From contig NC_089567.1 in the NCBI RefSeq assembly GCF_040115645.1, forward strand, positions 744,001 through 808,000: a DNA stretch of 64,000 nucleotides. Direction: 5' to 3'. Shown here one piece after another: positions 36,769 through 49,934 of the stretch; positions within the stretch are counted from its first letter, which is position 1; each line of letters starts with the position of its first letter. A program made the translations under genes and the position numbers. Origin of the DNA: Euwallacea fornicatus. Lineage: Eukaryota; Arthropoda; Insecta; Coleoptera; Curculionidae. The notes under the pieces were generated by a model, which was not told the DNA's origin, did no database searches, and worked only from the letters and a program-made list of their open reading frames with translations.

Positions 36769-39700
36769 ATGCCTTTGCCTAAGAGGGTTATTGAACCTGT
36801 TCATGTCACTCGGGGAACTATTCCTGAAGACTTGCCAATTCCTTCTGAACTTGAATGTGTTACAAATGGAACTTTAGCAAATACTGTAAGACAGTTGTCA
36901 TCTTTATCTAGGTAAGTATTTCACACTATAGCAGATTACAATCCCAATATGTAAGAATTTCACTGAGTATTATTTCCACTATCATCATATCAAAAGGATA
37001 ATTTTTCTATTATGTAATCTTTGTAGTCACAGCTGCATCATTAGTATCAGTAGTTAATTAAAACAGTATTTATGCATCAATTTTCAGAAGTACTTCATGC
37101 TCTCAAGAAGAGAAAATAACTGTTTAAAGTTTGAATCTATCAAATTAAGGTCATGTTTCACACCATTTTCATATTTCGATCTATTCCAGGAATCTTATTG
37201 CAATTTCTTATTTTAGACATGCTGAAGATCTGTTTGGTGAACTAGCGCGAGACGCCCAACAGTTATACGATCGCTCAAATTCATTGCAAGCTCGCATTGA
37301 TAGATTGGCGGTCAAAGTCACCCAGTTAGATAGCACAGTTGAGGAAGTTAGTTTACAAGATATCCATATGAGAAAAGCTTTTAAAAGTGCTACGGTTTTT
37401 GATCAAGAGGTAAAATATGATTTTGTTTCCATGCGTAATTTTATCAAAGTTGCAGTGTAAAGGCAGTTCAATGATATTAGAAATCATGTTACGAATAAAA
37501 TTTTTTCTAGATCTTTTCAAGAGCGACTATGCCTACAGCAATGCAAGAGACGTACAAATCCTGTGATCGCCCACCGCCTTTGGATAAACTTAATTGTTAT
37601 CGGGACGATGGTAAAGATGGTTTGAAATTTTACACAGATCCGAACTACTTCTTTGAGTTGTGGAGAGCGGAGATGCTTAATGATACCGAGAAGGCTATTC
37701 ATGATAAAGGAAAAAATAAGTAAGTACCTACATTTCCATTTTGTCTTTGAAAAATAATCTCATTTGAAAATATTTTCGTTGCAGGGGACATAGAGGTGCG
37801 AGAGGTTCTGCAGATGGCGCTCAAGGTGGGAGAGGGCATAGGAAAAAGGGCGTCAGGCAACCTCATAATACTAGAGAGAAACTTAAGCAAATTGCTACAG
37901 AGCATGGCGAGTATATTATGCCTCAAAATACTGTTTGCAGGTAAGTGTACATCTAATTTTCAAAAATGCTACTTTTATCAAATAAAGTAAAAAAGACACA
38001 CATTTATAACGAACATGGATACCATCTAATATAAAAGCCGGTATAGAGGAAAGTAAATCTTAAACACAGAGAAAAAACCTTTATTTACAGGATACCACAA
38101 CAACTCAATCAATATCCCCAAGAAATTGAAGGGTACGCCGTAAATCAGGAACACAGACCACCAAGACCCAATTCCATCGAAATTCGAAGATCGTATCAAC
38201 GGGAACATGAAGTCCCCGACGGCATGCACTCTCCATCATTATACCAAAATAACAGTCAAATGATGAATTACGATGACCAAAATCCTTATCAACATGGAAT
38301 GTACGGTCAGGGACCATTGAGGTAACATTAAGTATCCAAACGGCACAGTTGCCTCTGACTAATAGTAATAATTCGTGTTGTTTAATTAACTATTATCTAC
38401 GTACAAAAATATTAGTCACATCTTATGTGATATTTTTTTTCAGTTCGGAATCATTATACGGAGGCGGCACACCTACGCGATCAAAATCGCGACCTAGTCA
38501 ACCACCCCCAGCGCCACCTTCAAACCAAAGTACTCCATCAGCCGGCACCCCAACTAGAGGACGTATTCCGTCATCGACTCGTGACCAGTTACCCCCACCC
38601 CCTCCACCACCAGAGGTGACGTCTCCACCACCAAATGGATTACCACCTCATATGCAGGTAATAAATTTTGAGCCTGAACTTTTTTTTATGGAAGCATCAC
38701 TGGTGCATCGTCAGCACTTGTGGAAAGTTCCTTATCTGTAGAGAAAAACGTTGCAATTAAGTAATTATACTATTTGTTCTTGTTTCATCAGCGTATGTCG
38801 GAGAGTCCTCTCCGCACCTCTATGTCCTCTCCGGAACCAATTCGCATGTCCTCTCCGCCAACCAATCATCTGCAAGACCTTCCGCCACCACCCCCAATTC
38901 CAACTGATCAAGGCACTACAATAAAACAGATGTCACCACCGAAACAAATCACTAGTGGTACCAATCTGCATATCGGCACTAATTCGAGCTCGGGTGTGAT
39001 AAGTCCTCCACCTGCAGCAGCAGCGGCACCTCCACCTCCACCCCCGCCGCCAATGCCAAGTAACAGTGTGCATGCTCCCCCTGGGGGACCCGTTCCTGTT
39101 ATGAACGGAGATTTGATTAGAGCATTGACCAGTCCTCCGAAGTTAACCCCTGTGAAGGATAGGGTGTTAAGCAAGTTAGCACCGCCTCTAGCCGATCCTC
39201 GAAACGATTTGCTGAAAGTAAGTATTTTGTTAATGTTGAGATTAATATTTTCTAGGTGTAAATCTTCATAAGTGCATCCATCTTTTAATGTTATGCAAAA
39301 ACACCTGTTTGCGAAACCATGGCTTCCAATTTATGCTATTTTATGTTTTTGATCAAATATTATCTAGCAATTCACTGTAGTAAAGTAACTTTCTTTTGAA
39401 TGTGCGCAGGACAAACACAAAATTCCATTTAGTGCCCGCCATATCTACACACAATACACTCTTGGATTCACTAAATCACTGTACTGGCAACAACTATCCG
39501 TAAGATAATGGTGGTTACTTCCATGGAAACCATCACAAGTCTCTGTTCTTATTTCATCGTCTCAATATATATTTATATATATAATTATCTCACTAAAGAT
39601 TCTAGAACTGTAATCTGTTAGCCCTTAATTAAATCTTTTTATTACCTTCTAGGCTATTAGGGACGGTATAAAGCTGCGCAAAGTGGAGAAAAGTGAACAG

Positions 39701-39850
39701 CGGCAAGACGTGGATCGTGGCGTCAATGGTCTTCATGATGTAGCTAGCATTTTGGCAAGACGCGTTGCCGTAGAATTCAGCGATTCAGAGTCTGGAAGTG
39801 ATTCAGAATGTGACTCGGAAGGTTGGGGCGAAAACGAAACGTCTGCGTGA
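36769..39850 (+). CDS. SCAR: SCAR/WAVE actin-nucleation-promoting factor
   Basis: Eight exons: 36769-36911, 37217-37409, 37511-37719, 37785-37940, 38091-38321, 38444-38657, 38792-39217, 39653-39850, all GT-AG with matching phases, giving 589 residues. Residues 1-182 are the SCAR homology domain (MPLPKRVIEPVHVTRG, LARDAQQLYDRSNSLQARI, SRATMPTAMQETYKSCDRPP, KFYTDPNYFFELWRAEML). It is followed by a basic Gly/Arg stretch and a long proline-rich region with P6-7 runs. The WH2 motif DLLKAIRDGIKLRKV crosses the last junction. An acidic C-terminus with the conserved Trp, SEGWGENETSA, completes the VCA module. The family works in the WAVE complex with Sra1, Nap1, Abi and HSPC300 downstream of Rac to activate Arp2/3. 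Length and order are normal. Candidate poly(A) signals lie at 39955 and 40278. The intron before the WH2 exon holds a possible cassette exon. Confidence 0.95.
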
Positions 39851-42800
39851 CATAAACAGAATGAAGCAAATGAAGGCGAATATTGAATATTACATATTAC
39901 ATATTATCTGAGCGTACATATTTAGACCGGCCTCATAACACACCTAGTAAACTTAATAAAAAGGGCTTTGCTATATACAATTCATTGAGCTTTGCATTTA
40001 AACAGATGCATATAATTTATTGAGAATTAATGCCAGCCTTAAAAATGTGTAGCTGTGACTTCGAGATAAAATCATGAAAGTTCCAGTGTACACTGCTGTA
40101 AACGTTTATTGGTTGTTACAAAATCGTATATAAGTCCTTGATATATGCAGAATATTGTTGTTGTTTATTTATCCAGCATTTAGTCACCAAGCAAAGTTCT
40201 GAAGCACATTCACTATTGTGAATTTTGGTCCAGCCTTGCCCGCTAATCAGTCTTTAAAAGTGATCAAAATTTATGAATAATAAAGTGTTTTTTAATGATG
40301 AAACAATTAAAAATATCCATTTAATACTACGATCCACACACACAGACAGATATTACGATTCTCATTCAGATTTTTGTTCTTAACGATATATCAAACGTAT
40401 ACCTATCGTTCTTAAAAATGTGGGAATAAGTGATTATTTAATTTAGTACCTCTTCCCTCGTGTTTGCTCATGTTCTATAACCTAATCTTTGAAGATGACC
40501 CCACTCAAAAAAATTAGAGCAACAACAACTATTAGGGGTTCAGATTAGACAATCTAGCTGGATGTGAAAAAAGTGCCACCTTTGCAAATCCATTTATTTT
40601 CGGTAATAAGTCAACAAAAAATAATTTTCGAACTCGATTTTTACCAATATTAAATTTAAAAAAAAAATAGTTCCAGTTAATTAGTTAGTAGCTTATTCCG
40701 AATCAAAGTCAACAGAATCGTAATTGCTGGTTCACTCATGTGTTAGAAGGAAAATATGTCGAAAGTAGGTACCATGGAAATTAAATAACTATTTTTATTC
40801 TATAGTTTACTCCTACTATCTCCTACCTGCCACTCTTACCTTACTTTATTCTCGCTAATACATTAATTTGTTATCTCATTTATTGCACCTATTTCTGAGT
40901 AAACGCTAAAAATTCCAAACTTCAAATTATATTTCGCAATAAATTATTCTTCTATTCAATTAAAGTATCTCCGTATTTTTGCATGCCGAGTCGCAAATGA
41001 GCAAGTTTTTTCTGGAATGCACTATGAAGTGAATAATCAATAATTTGAAATGAAATTATTTCAAGTTAACCTAATTTAATTGATTATTGATTGCAACTTT
41101 GCCGTTTTAATTACGAGCTTTTTCACATGTGGCCGAGTCGATTTTTCGAAACCGCCAATTGAGGAAATTAGAGCAAAATCGAATGAAGAAATTATTTTTT
41201 ATTTGATTTTGTATTCTAATAAAACTTTCACTGTTAGATCATTTGCGGGCCCTGAACGATATCTCTGAATGTATATGAGGATTTTTTATTTTTTGATCTA
41301 CAAACACAAGCCTTTTTTTAATAATCATCAGTTACAAGTTTCGAGTGTATGTTATTAGTGTGTGATTAACAATGTAATTTTTGCTACCTTTTCGTTTTAA
41401 TAGAGGGAATTTTACGTATCTCTGAAGTAATTTCGCATTTTTCACAACAACTTACACAATTTAAAAGAAACTTTGGTTTATTTGCCATAATAAATTTTCA
41501 GAAAACTTTGAACTTCTGGACTGACAAAAATGATAGAAGAACAGGGAGTATGAGTATCTTGATTTCTTAAAATTGTATGCTCAAGTTGCCCGTTGATCTA
41601 ATGTCACTGTATTTATTAAATGCTTAAATATAACGAATATTATACATATAATTAATTCCAAATAGTGTATGCCAAATTTACAGTATTAAATATTCTTACG
41701 GCAAACATTTATTATCGCATACCTACGGCTTGTACAAAATTATGTTGATTTATTGTATATAGTTATTTTGCTTAAGTTTTTTTTGTACATTGTACGATTC
41801 CAATAATTTTATTATCCATAGGAATATATTAATTAATGTTAGCAATAAAGCTCGATATTTGGAAACTAATTATTTCATGCTAAAATGTATCAATTCACTT
41901 TGTAAGTATAATTGGTAGTGTAGTGCTGTAACGATTCGTACTATTGCAAATACTCGTAATAATTTTATTTTATGGAAATGTATGATATATTTAATAGTAC
42001 AATAAAGCGAAAATATGTATACAGTTTCTTTCTCTTTGGGCTTGAGAGGGCATTCTAACTGACGGAAATTTAGGCTAAATGTGGCACTATTTGTTTATGT
42101 CTAATAGGTCGCATGCACTATATTTTGAATTTACAATGTTCTGTGAGTTCTCTAAGGTTTTTTCTTGAAAACCAAATCACGAGGACGTCTCCTGGCCAAA
42201 AATAAAACAACATGTCATATGAATGTCTTTAATTAGAAAATAAATAGTAAACTATAACAACAAAATATAAAACTATAAAATTCCGAATACGGCATACAGA
42301 AAAATTCTTTTGAGTATTAAGTTAGCAAAGAAACATTTTCCCCTGTTAAGTAATTTTAGGATAAACATGACTGTAGTATCATGAATAACATTTATGATAC
42401 ACGTGCGCAAAACTGAGCTATGCACGTCACCAACATTATTTACAAATATTTTTTGAGTAATTCATTGATATAAAACTGGCACAAAAACACGAATCAAGCT
42501 CCGAGAGTTACTGTCCAAAACGAATTATGTTTATAGAGTCGTGAGTTTTATTTATAATAAGTTGGCAAAATGGCAACTGAATAAGTTGTGGAATTACCCG
42601 CCTTACAAACAATTGGGCTGAGACTAGGAACTACAGCAAAATTGGAAATCAAGTAATAAAAAAAATCCAAATATTACACGCTATGGCGAATAATCGTTAT
42701 GGATGTTGATTGCAAAGCGTGTAAGGCCGACTTTCATCTCACTATTTTACATCAAATAACAAAAGTTAATCCACTAAACCAGTTAATGAATTAATAACGA

Positions 42801-45238
42801 GTATTGTTAACGTACTTACATAAAAAGACCAATAATTACAATATTGCAAATGTTACATGATGCACCCTGTACGAATACCCTATAAAGAATTATAAGTACA
42901 AAACGTATCCTTCAAATACAGTAACAAATTAATGTTTTGTTTTCACCTTTTAGTAAATGAAAATTATGTAACAAATTAATTAACAATAGAAGCATGATTA
43001 AGTGAACAAACAGGTTTAAATCACTACTTTTATACAAAATTTTATTTAACTTTGAATATATTGCAACAAAGAAAATAAGATTTTCAGAACATTTGATTGG
43101 GGAAAATATAGTTAGTTTTGCTACATACTGCCACAGTGAATTAATTTTTTTTTAATCACTAATGAATAAAATATTATTAAAGTCTTGCAACGCGTTGAGT
43201 AATTGACTCGTAATACATCAAAATTTAACAAAAAAATTTATAGATCTAAGAATTATTTTAATCAAAAGTGCAGACAAATTCCTCTTAAACTATTTTTAAT
43301 GATTTTAAAGTTTTTAGTTTACAAACAAAATTACCATAAGTAAAAATAAGATTGAGGAAAATATTTCAAAAAAGACATTTACCCAATGTTGCCATTTGAA
43401 ATGTTTTATGTATTTTCTGATGCCAATCTGTTGTAATGTGATTTAAACAGAACCAACTAATTCAAGATTTAGAATCATATGCACTATTTCTTAGATAGGT
43501 ACACATCGAATGATTTAAATATCAAATGACAACTCTAAGAGTTTTCATAAAATAATTATTTTTCAAATGAAATTACGTTACCTATCCTATGGTTTTTTTT
43601 TATGTTTTGCACTCGGTTATAACTAAAATGAAGATATGAATTAATAGGCTGGTGCTTTTGTGCGATTCGGCAATTTACAGGATTATTAATTTTAGTTTTC
43701 CACAAGAATCATGGGTTTATTTTATTTTGATGACGAGATGGCGAATGAGTATGCGAATTAGAAATTTCTTAATTCACACACCGCAGATATGCATATTTCT
43801 AAATGAAGTTAATTTCAAAGGTAGAGGTAATTTTTGAGAATTACATTATACAAAATTAAAGAGTTAAAAATAAGTCATGAAGTGTTTGAACGAATATTTT
43901 GCTGCATCTTCAAAGTATTTTGGATAAGGTAAAACTTTTAAATCTTATAAATTTCTCATAAACAACGAGTGCAAAATATAAATAATGTCCTTTACTTATC
44001 CTGTAACTATAATTTAAAAATTGTAACAATTTACTAGAGATACATAGTATCGACTTCCTGAATTAAACATAATTCCAGGATGTAAAAAAATTACGTCCAA
44101 CTTTTGCGGGTTGTGCATCTTATCGACAAGTGTTTCTGTGTTTTTATATGTGTTCCGCCGTACAATAGAACAAGAACTGTTACCTAAATAGTACTATTAC
44201 AGATAAGCTTGGTGGGATTTCCACGTAATATATCTGACTATTGAATGAACGTAAAAAAACCTGAGTGTTCTATCATAGGAACGCTTGCCCATTCAAACAA
44301 CCGCCTTATTTAAATGTCCTTCATCCGCGAAATTTTATAGGATTTAATCTCTTAACATCCTGGACAAAACTACATGTGTTTGTGTCATAACAATTAAAAC
44401 AACATTTATTTAGCCATCATGCATCACAATAATTAAACAACGTAAATTCATGCGTTTTACCAACGTGGCTTCAATGTGAAGATTACATACTAACAAATAA
44501 TTAAAACTAGGTATTACGTTTAATTTTATAACATAACCGACTATAATCGTTACATTTCTGTGATTGGCACGTGTAACGTACATTTTACTACCATGTTCAC
44601 TAATTAATTCGAAAAAACGCTTTCCCTTCGTAACAATAATTTTTGAGGAAATGCTCTCGTGTATTGCTGAACAAAAAATGTTCTTCAAGGAGCAAGTCGA
44701 ATATGAGCTATTCCTCGGATAAGGTATCATGCAAATTCTTTAGGCAACTAGAGCTGCAGAAAAAGAGCTTTTATCGAAACATAAGATAATACAATTTTAT
44801 TGGGAACTAAAATAACCGAAGGATGTGCGGCGACGTATAAAGAAACTAGGAAAAGCGAGTGGCAAATAATAACTTTTAATGATGTTGACTGAGTAATTAG
44901 GTGAAAATTTTGTCAGAGTTACTCACTTTGTTTGCATTTTATCTAAAAAAGTCCTGAAAAAAAAAAATAAAGTAGTCATTTCGGTTTCCGTAGATTTGGC
45001 TTCGATACTATTAGGAGTTGCCAGTCTGATAGCAACTGGTCCACTGGTACGAGAAAAATTCAAAACGTGCTGGTATCCCCACTATTGGAAATTTGAAAAT
45101 ACGTGCACAAACAGTTTGGACCCCCAAAAGTTCGAAGCAACTTTTAGTTATTAAGCCACTATATACGATTCGTTACCCATGTCAAGCACACTGTAAACTC
45201 AAAAACATAACGTGATAATTATACTAATAAATCTATAT
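39851..45238. other. Convergent 3' flank between SCAR and Regnase
   Basis: 5.4 kb of very AT-rich sequence containing the 3' UTRs of both tail-to-tail genes. AATAAA occurs on the plus strand at 39955-39960 and near 40278, 41846 and 42001. On the minus strand one lies near 44797. No protein-like frame is visible. One isolated transposon-end motif, GCACCCTGTA, lies at 42863-42872. Confidence 0.5.
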
Positions 45239-48200
45239 TTACGACTTAGTAGGAAACATGGCCAATATGGCGGCACAAATTTTTTGGGCGTTAGTTTCAT
45301 CGGGATACATCTGCATCGCATGAATAACTTGTTCCTCCGGGAAAATCGCTGCCAAATGATAGTGAAGTTTCCTACGAGCGTCCTCCTGTGATCCGATCGC
45401 ATTCCACTGGCCCGGCCATACGTTAAGCTGGGAATCGGAACAGCTCGACATGCGTTGCATGTGATGGACGGGTGCCGTTTGCTAAAAAAAAATAAACATT
45501 TTATTTACTGCCCACTAATGCTGGAATATTCTGTGTAAAAATTTTTGAAAAAACACCAAAATCAACAAGATTTGGTTTTGACTCTAGCCGTCGTTGTAAT
45601 AACTTTGCGCAACAAAATGGCACTTCCTACACTTACTACCTATTGTAAGATTTATAAGCATTCTTACGCCTGGTTGAGGAGCCTGAATTCCTGACCAGGC
45701 ACTTGCACGCGCGCTTTGCGGGCTTCTATAAGAGTCCGGAGCGCTAGCAATCCTGGTCACGCCTTGATGAAGGTCCCACCCCGAGGCGCCTAAATATCCA
45801 CTCGTAGGCCCGACAGGACTTGGACTTAAAGGGGCAAAACGTCTAGACGCTAACCTAGGATCCCCCACTGGATTAAGTGTTAATTGTCTGGCCAATTTCC
45901 GATGAAGATTCTCCGAAGATGGGGTATTATGATAAGAAAAGCTTGAGAGTGCGCTCTTTTCAAGAGTTGTGTGAAATCCAAAACTATCTGGGATGGCCTG
46001 ATATTGGCTAGATGGAGTCAGGCCTCCTACGTTATCAACACTGCGGGACTTCGACACCACCGCATGTTGTGGTTCTTTAGGTGGAGGTACGTTCGAGCGT
46101 GTTCGCCCAAGTGGATTTTTTCGGATATCCCCCACTGGAATACACCAAAGAAAATAAAGGTTTATGCTAAAAGAAATTACGACCCAAATGAAGAAATTTA
46201 CCATCTTTACCCTCCCTAGCTTGTAAGTGTCTTTGAGCGTGCTCAGATAATCTTTCAGTGACACTTTTATGAGGTAGAGGTCCCCGTTCGGGGTGGTGAT
46301 ACTTGCACTTGTTGCCGTAAGTGCATTTTTTTCCGTACGGGCAGGGGGGTGGCGGAGGCGTTCCAGGAACCTCACCCTAAAATCAAAAATCACTTATTTC
46401 ATAGTGCTCCGATGATAACACATTACATAATCATTATAATTTTATAACAACAATTATTGAAATATTGAAAGACTGCAAATCTTGCGAGCTCCTTTATGTC
46501 ATTAAATGATTCTAAACCTCATTAATTTCAATTAATTAGTAAGTAATGTATTAAAACAAACCTTTCTAGGCTGCGCTCGTAAGAAATTGTCTAATGTAGG
46601 ACCCGCTCTACCCAAAGGATCGTCAGGGGGCATGAAATGGTCATTAACAAAAGAATACATTAAAATCCTCTCTTCGACCACCTTTCGAAACTCGGCATTC
46701 TCTTGGCAGAGGTCCCTGGAAATGAAATAATTGTCAATTTTCACACATAATAAAAATTCGTCACATATATCCGGTACCTACATACCTCTGATTTTCCCTA
46801 TTTTTAGCTATTGAATTGGTTTTATCCCACTATTTGATCTAATGATTATTAAAATAACTGTTTTTTTTTTCACTTGGAATTCCAAGTTTTGATTAAGTTT
46901 ATCTCTTAGATAAAATCCATTACATCAGACAAAAAATTAAGAAAATGTAGTGAACCACGTCTCGGTAGGCCGGTATAGGTTTATCAAAAAGTAATAACAT
47001 TGCCTATCAATTCATCTAAAAATACTTTTTACCTGTAGTTATCATTGCTGACAACAACTCCATCAGACCGAGCTGCCAGCTTCAAAATGTATCTATCATC
47101 ATAACAAACCATTCGTTTTCCACCTACAAATCTTGAAGGAGTAAACACTAACAGTCTGTCTCTTTCCAGTTCTGCCAGGATGTCCTGGTCCCTTACAGGG
47201 TTGTCTGGACGAGGCGCCTCTTTTCGCCATTTTGGAACGAATACTGTTATATCTTTATGACCACGAGCCTAAAATCATAGATGAACGATGTATTAGCAAA
47301 CTTCCCTGTGTTGCAAACTTATATTAGTAAACGTGTTTTCGAATCTAGGTAAAAGTCAGACTATTGAAGAATAAATAGCCGGGCAGTGTTAGTTTGCGAG
47401 AATAAATCCGAAAGGCATTTTAAGCTGAATTATGTCGTCACTTTTGGCGAACGTTATTCACCACTGACTTAGGTTAAAATCATTGCTAGTAAATTTATAT
47501 TGCTCGTCCGTATACATTCATACAGTGTAGATATGTATTTTGGTTAAATTCATAATGGATATATGAAATAAACTTTTGATACATATGGCGTCCGAACCAC
47601 GCGTCATCGGTTGATTTCTCCTTTATAATTAGAAATATAAAACGCTTAAATAAGAGGGTTGAATTGTTGTTTAATCATACGAAAATAAAGGGCGACCATA
47701 AAAAATTTAAGTTGATGATGGTGCCCGAAAACCGAAACGTTGGCTAAGGCAGACTTTCCTCAAAAAGTCGCTAAAAGAATTTTTATATCTTTCCGATTAT
47801 GTTCTCACTTCTAAAGCTTTTTTGGAGCATTTGTGTGACTTACAATCATAGCAAAGGGCAAATATATATAAATAAACTAAAGCATTCTTGAAACCAAGTT
47901 TTTAAAAATATTTTGAATTTTGTTGAGTTTAATGTGGATTTACGTTACGGTCAATATGGATCAAATAGGACATTTGATAATCTCTGTCGTTCTATGTCAA
48001 AAATTCCACAAGGCAAACTTTGTTTAAGTCAAAAGCCTTTGCTTACCTTAAACCAATCAACACAGATCTTAATGCCACGACACGAAAAAATGTCTTTGTT
48101 ACCATGACTCATGGCGACATTGCTACCATCTATAACGATGGGTCTTAGAGTCGTGGGACCAGTATCTAGGAGATCAAACCTAAAACATGAAGAACTTTTA

Positions 48201-49934
48201 GATTTGAATGCTTATACAACGGTGGTCATATGATACGAGACCAAATTCACGTGCAAGTACCAGCTCACTGGTATTAGAATCAAAATTTGAAAAACGTTGA
48301 TCTGACTTGTGCATAAAATAATCGCTGGGGCAAAAATTAGGGGGAAAGGAAAGGAGGGTAATATAAACGTTCTTGCTATCGTATCCCATCCACTATTTTA
48401 ACAATAAAAATGAATAAAAATTACAAAATGAAGCACAAGTAACTGGGTTAAATAGAAATTTATTGATAGTCGAAATCACTCAATGAGCATTCGAGAAAAT
48501 TTTAAAGTGATAGATTTAATCCTAGACCTTTTAAGTTACGACCTGCACACCACAGATAAATTATTTAATTAATTATTGTTGGTCAGAGCAACTTTATAAG
48601 CAGAATTTTACGTTTTTTTTGTTTTTTTTTTAAATTAAAATTAATTTAAAATTTAATAGATTTTAATTTAATGCTTAATTCCGAAGTAAAATTGTATCAT
48701 AAATAATAAAACATACCTATCTAAAAGTCCTAATTCACTAGCTAGACTTTCCGTTGGGCTGCTATCACAGGATCCGCTTTTCTGGGCCCCCAATTTTATC
48801 AGTTCTGCCAGAAGTTCGTTCTGGGTAGGAGAGGGACCAAGTTTTTGCAGAGCTGCCTGAACATGTTTTTCCGTATATCCTAATTTCAACGCAAATTCTA
48901 CCCTGTAAAAACAAGTTTATGTAAAAATAAGACAAACTTCCATAGTGAGCAATGAACGATATATTCCAGAATACGGTAAGCCTCACGATATTAATAACTA
49001 CATTGCAAGGGAGCCCGGAGCCAAGCAGCGCACATTAAAAATCTAAGGGAAGAAGAGACACGATCCTCAGGGGTACATGGATGATTTGTTTCCATGACGG
49101 AAAATACCAACATTTTCAAGTTTAGTTTCAACAAAAGGAAAAGAAATATTACGAGGTGTTTTAAGACATCGTACACGGGATTCCATCCGTCTTTAATTTT
49201 TCTAACACACCCTGTATCTCAATTTAATTATTAACAAGAAAACCTGCCAAGATGAAGCTCGATAGTGGCAATTTTTTCCTTGCGAGTGAGTGAGGGACAT
49301 GCGATTTCAACATCAAACTATAATAATACAGGGTGATTAATTGGAATCTGATATTTTATTAATTAATGCGTCCTAATTGTGCTTTCTTGAAGGTCGTTCA
49401 ATGAAAATGTACCAGAATCGGAAGGCCGCAATTCTTGTAAAATTAAAATAATGACGAGGATGAAGAAATTAAATTGATAATATCTAAAAAAGTTATGAAC
49501 ACGCGAGCAATACGCCACCAAGCAGAAATTCGGTTTTTGGCCAATTTCGCAGGTGTAAATTTTTAGATGGTGGCCGTATTCAGCCGTTTCAAGTTGCAAC
49601 GCGCCTCCCTTCCAGCCTCATTTGCCACGTTAAAGACTACTATTGAAAAATTCCAGTTTCTGAGATATCTTCGTACGTTTAAACGAGCTATTATTACGAA
49701 GGTAAATTACCTTGCATTATATGCGGCACTAGATTCTTGCGCTCCCTGTACATATTCTGCAAACTCCGCTGCCAAAGTATCGCTCACCGTTCGGGAAACG
49801 TCTTGGTGACTTCCAGACAGATTGCTTTGGGTTCCTTCATAACCCTCGCAATCCGAATCGTAGCTGGAATCTTCACCAGTTGCAGCTATTTTAGCAAGGT
49901 TGCAACCTTCAAGGCAGATATCGTCTACATATTT
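45239..49934 (-). CDS. ZC3H12: Regnase (ZC3H12/MCPIP)-type endoribonuclease, 5' end undetermined
   Basis: Eight exons: 49934-49711, 48902-48717, 48179-48047, 47268-47033, 46715-46562, 46376-46202, 46134-45668, 45481-45239, phases consistent, 605 residues from KYVDD. After an acidic N-terminus comes a UBA-like helix bundle (VEFALKLGYTEKHVQAALQK). The NYN/PIN RNase domain follows, with PIVIDGSNVAMSHG, LLVFTPSRFVGGKRMVCYDD, GVVVSNDNYRDLCQ and VNDHFMPPDDPLGRAGPTLD. The acidic metal-binding residues in IDGSN, YDD and SND are all present. A CCCH zinc finger (C-x5-C-x5-C-x3-H, residues 323-339) reads CPYGKKCTYGNKCKYHHPER. A disordered Ser/Pro stretch and a C-terminal helical domain (ICAAILAMFP) end the protein. 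Vertebrate family members cleave stem-loops in inflammatory mRNA 3' UTRs. The frame stays open upstream of 49934, including an ATG at about 49994, so the true start may be there or in an upstream exon. Confidence 0.93.
48180..48716. other. Regnase intron
   Basis: AT-rich intron without recognised elements. The minus-strand open frame within it has no family likeness. Confidence 0.5.
48903..49710. other. Regnase intron with transposon-end debris
   Basis: ACACCCTGTA at 49207-49216 and TACAGGGTG at about 49327 face each other across about 110 bases. They could be two neighbouring MITEs or one rearranged copy. Their outer partners were not found. Confidence 0.4.
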
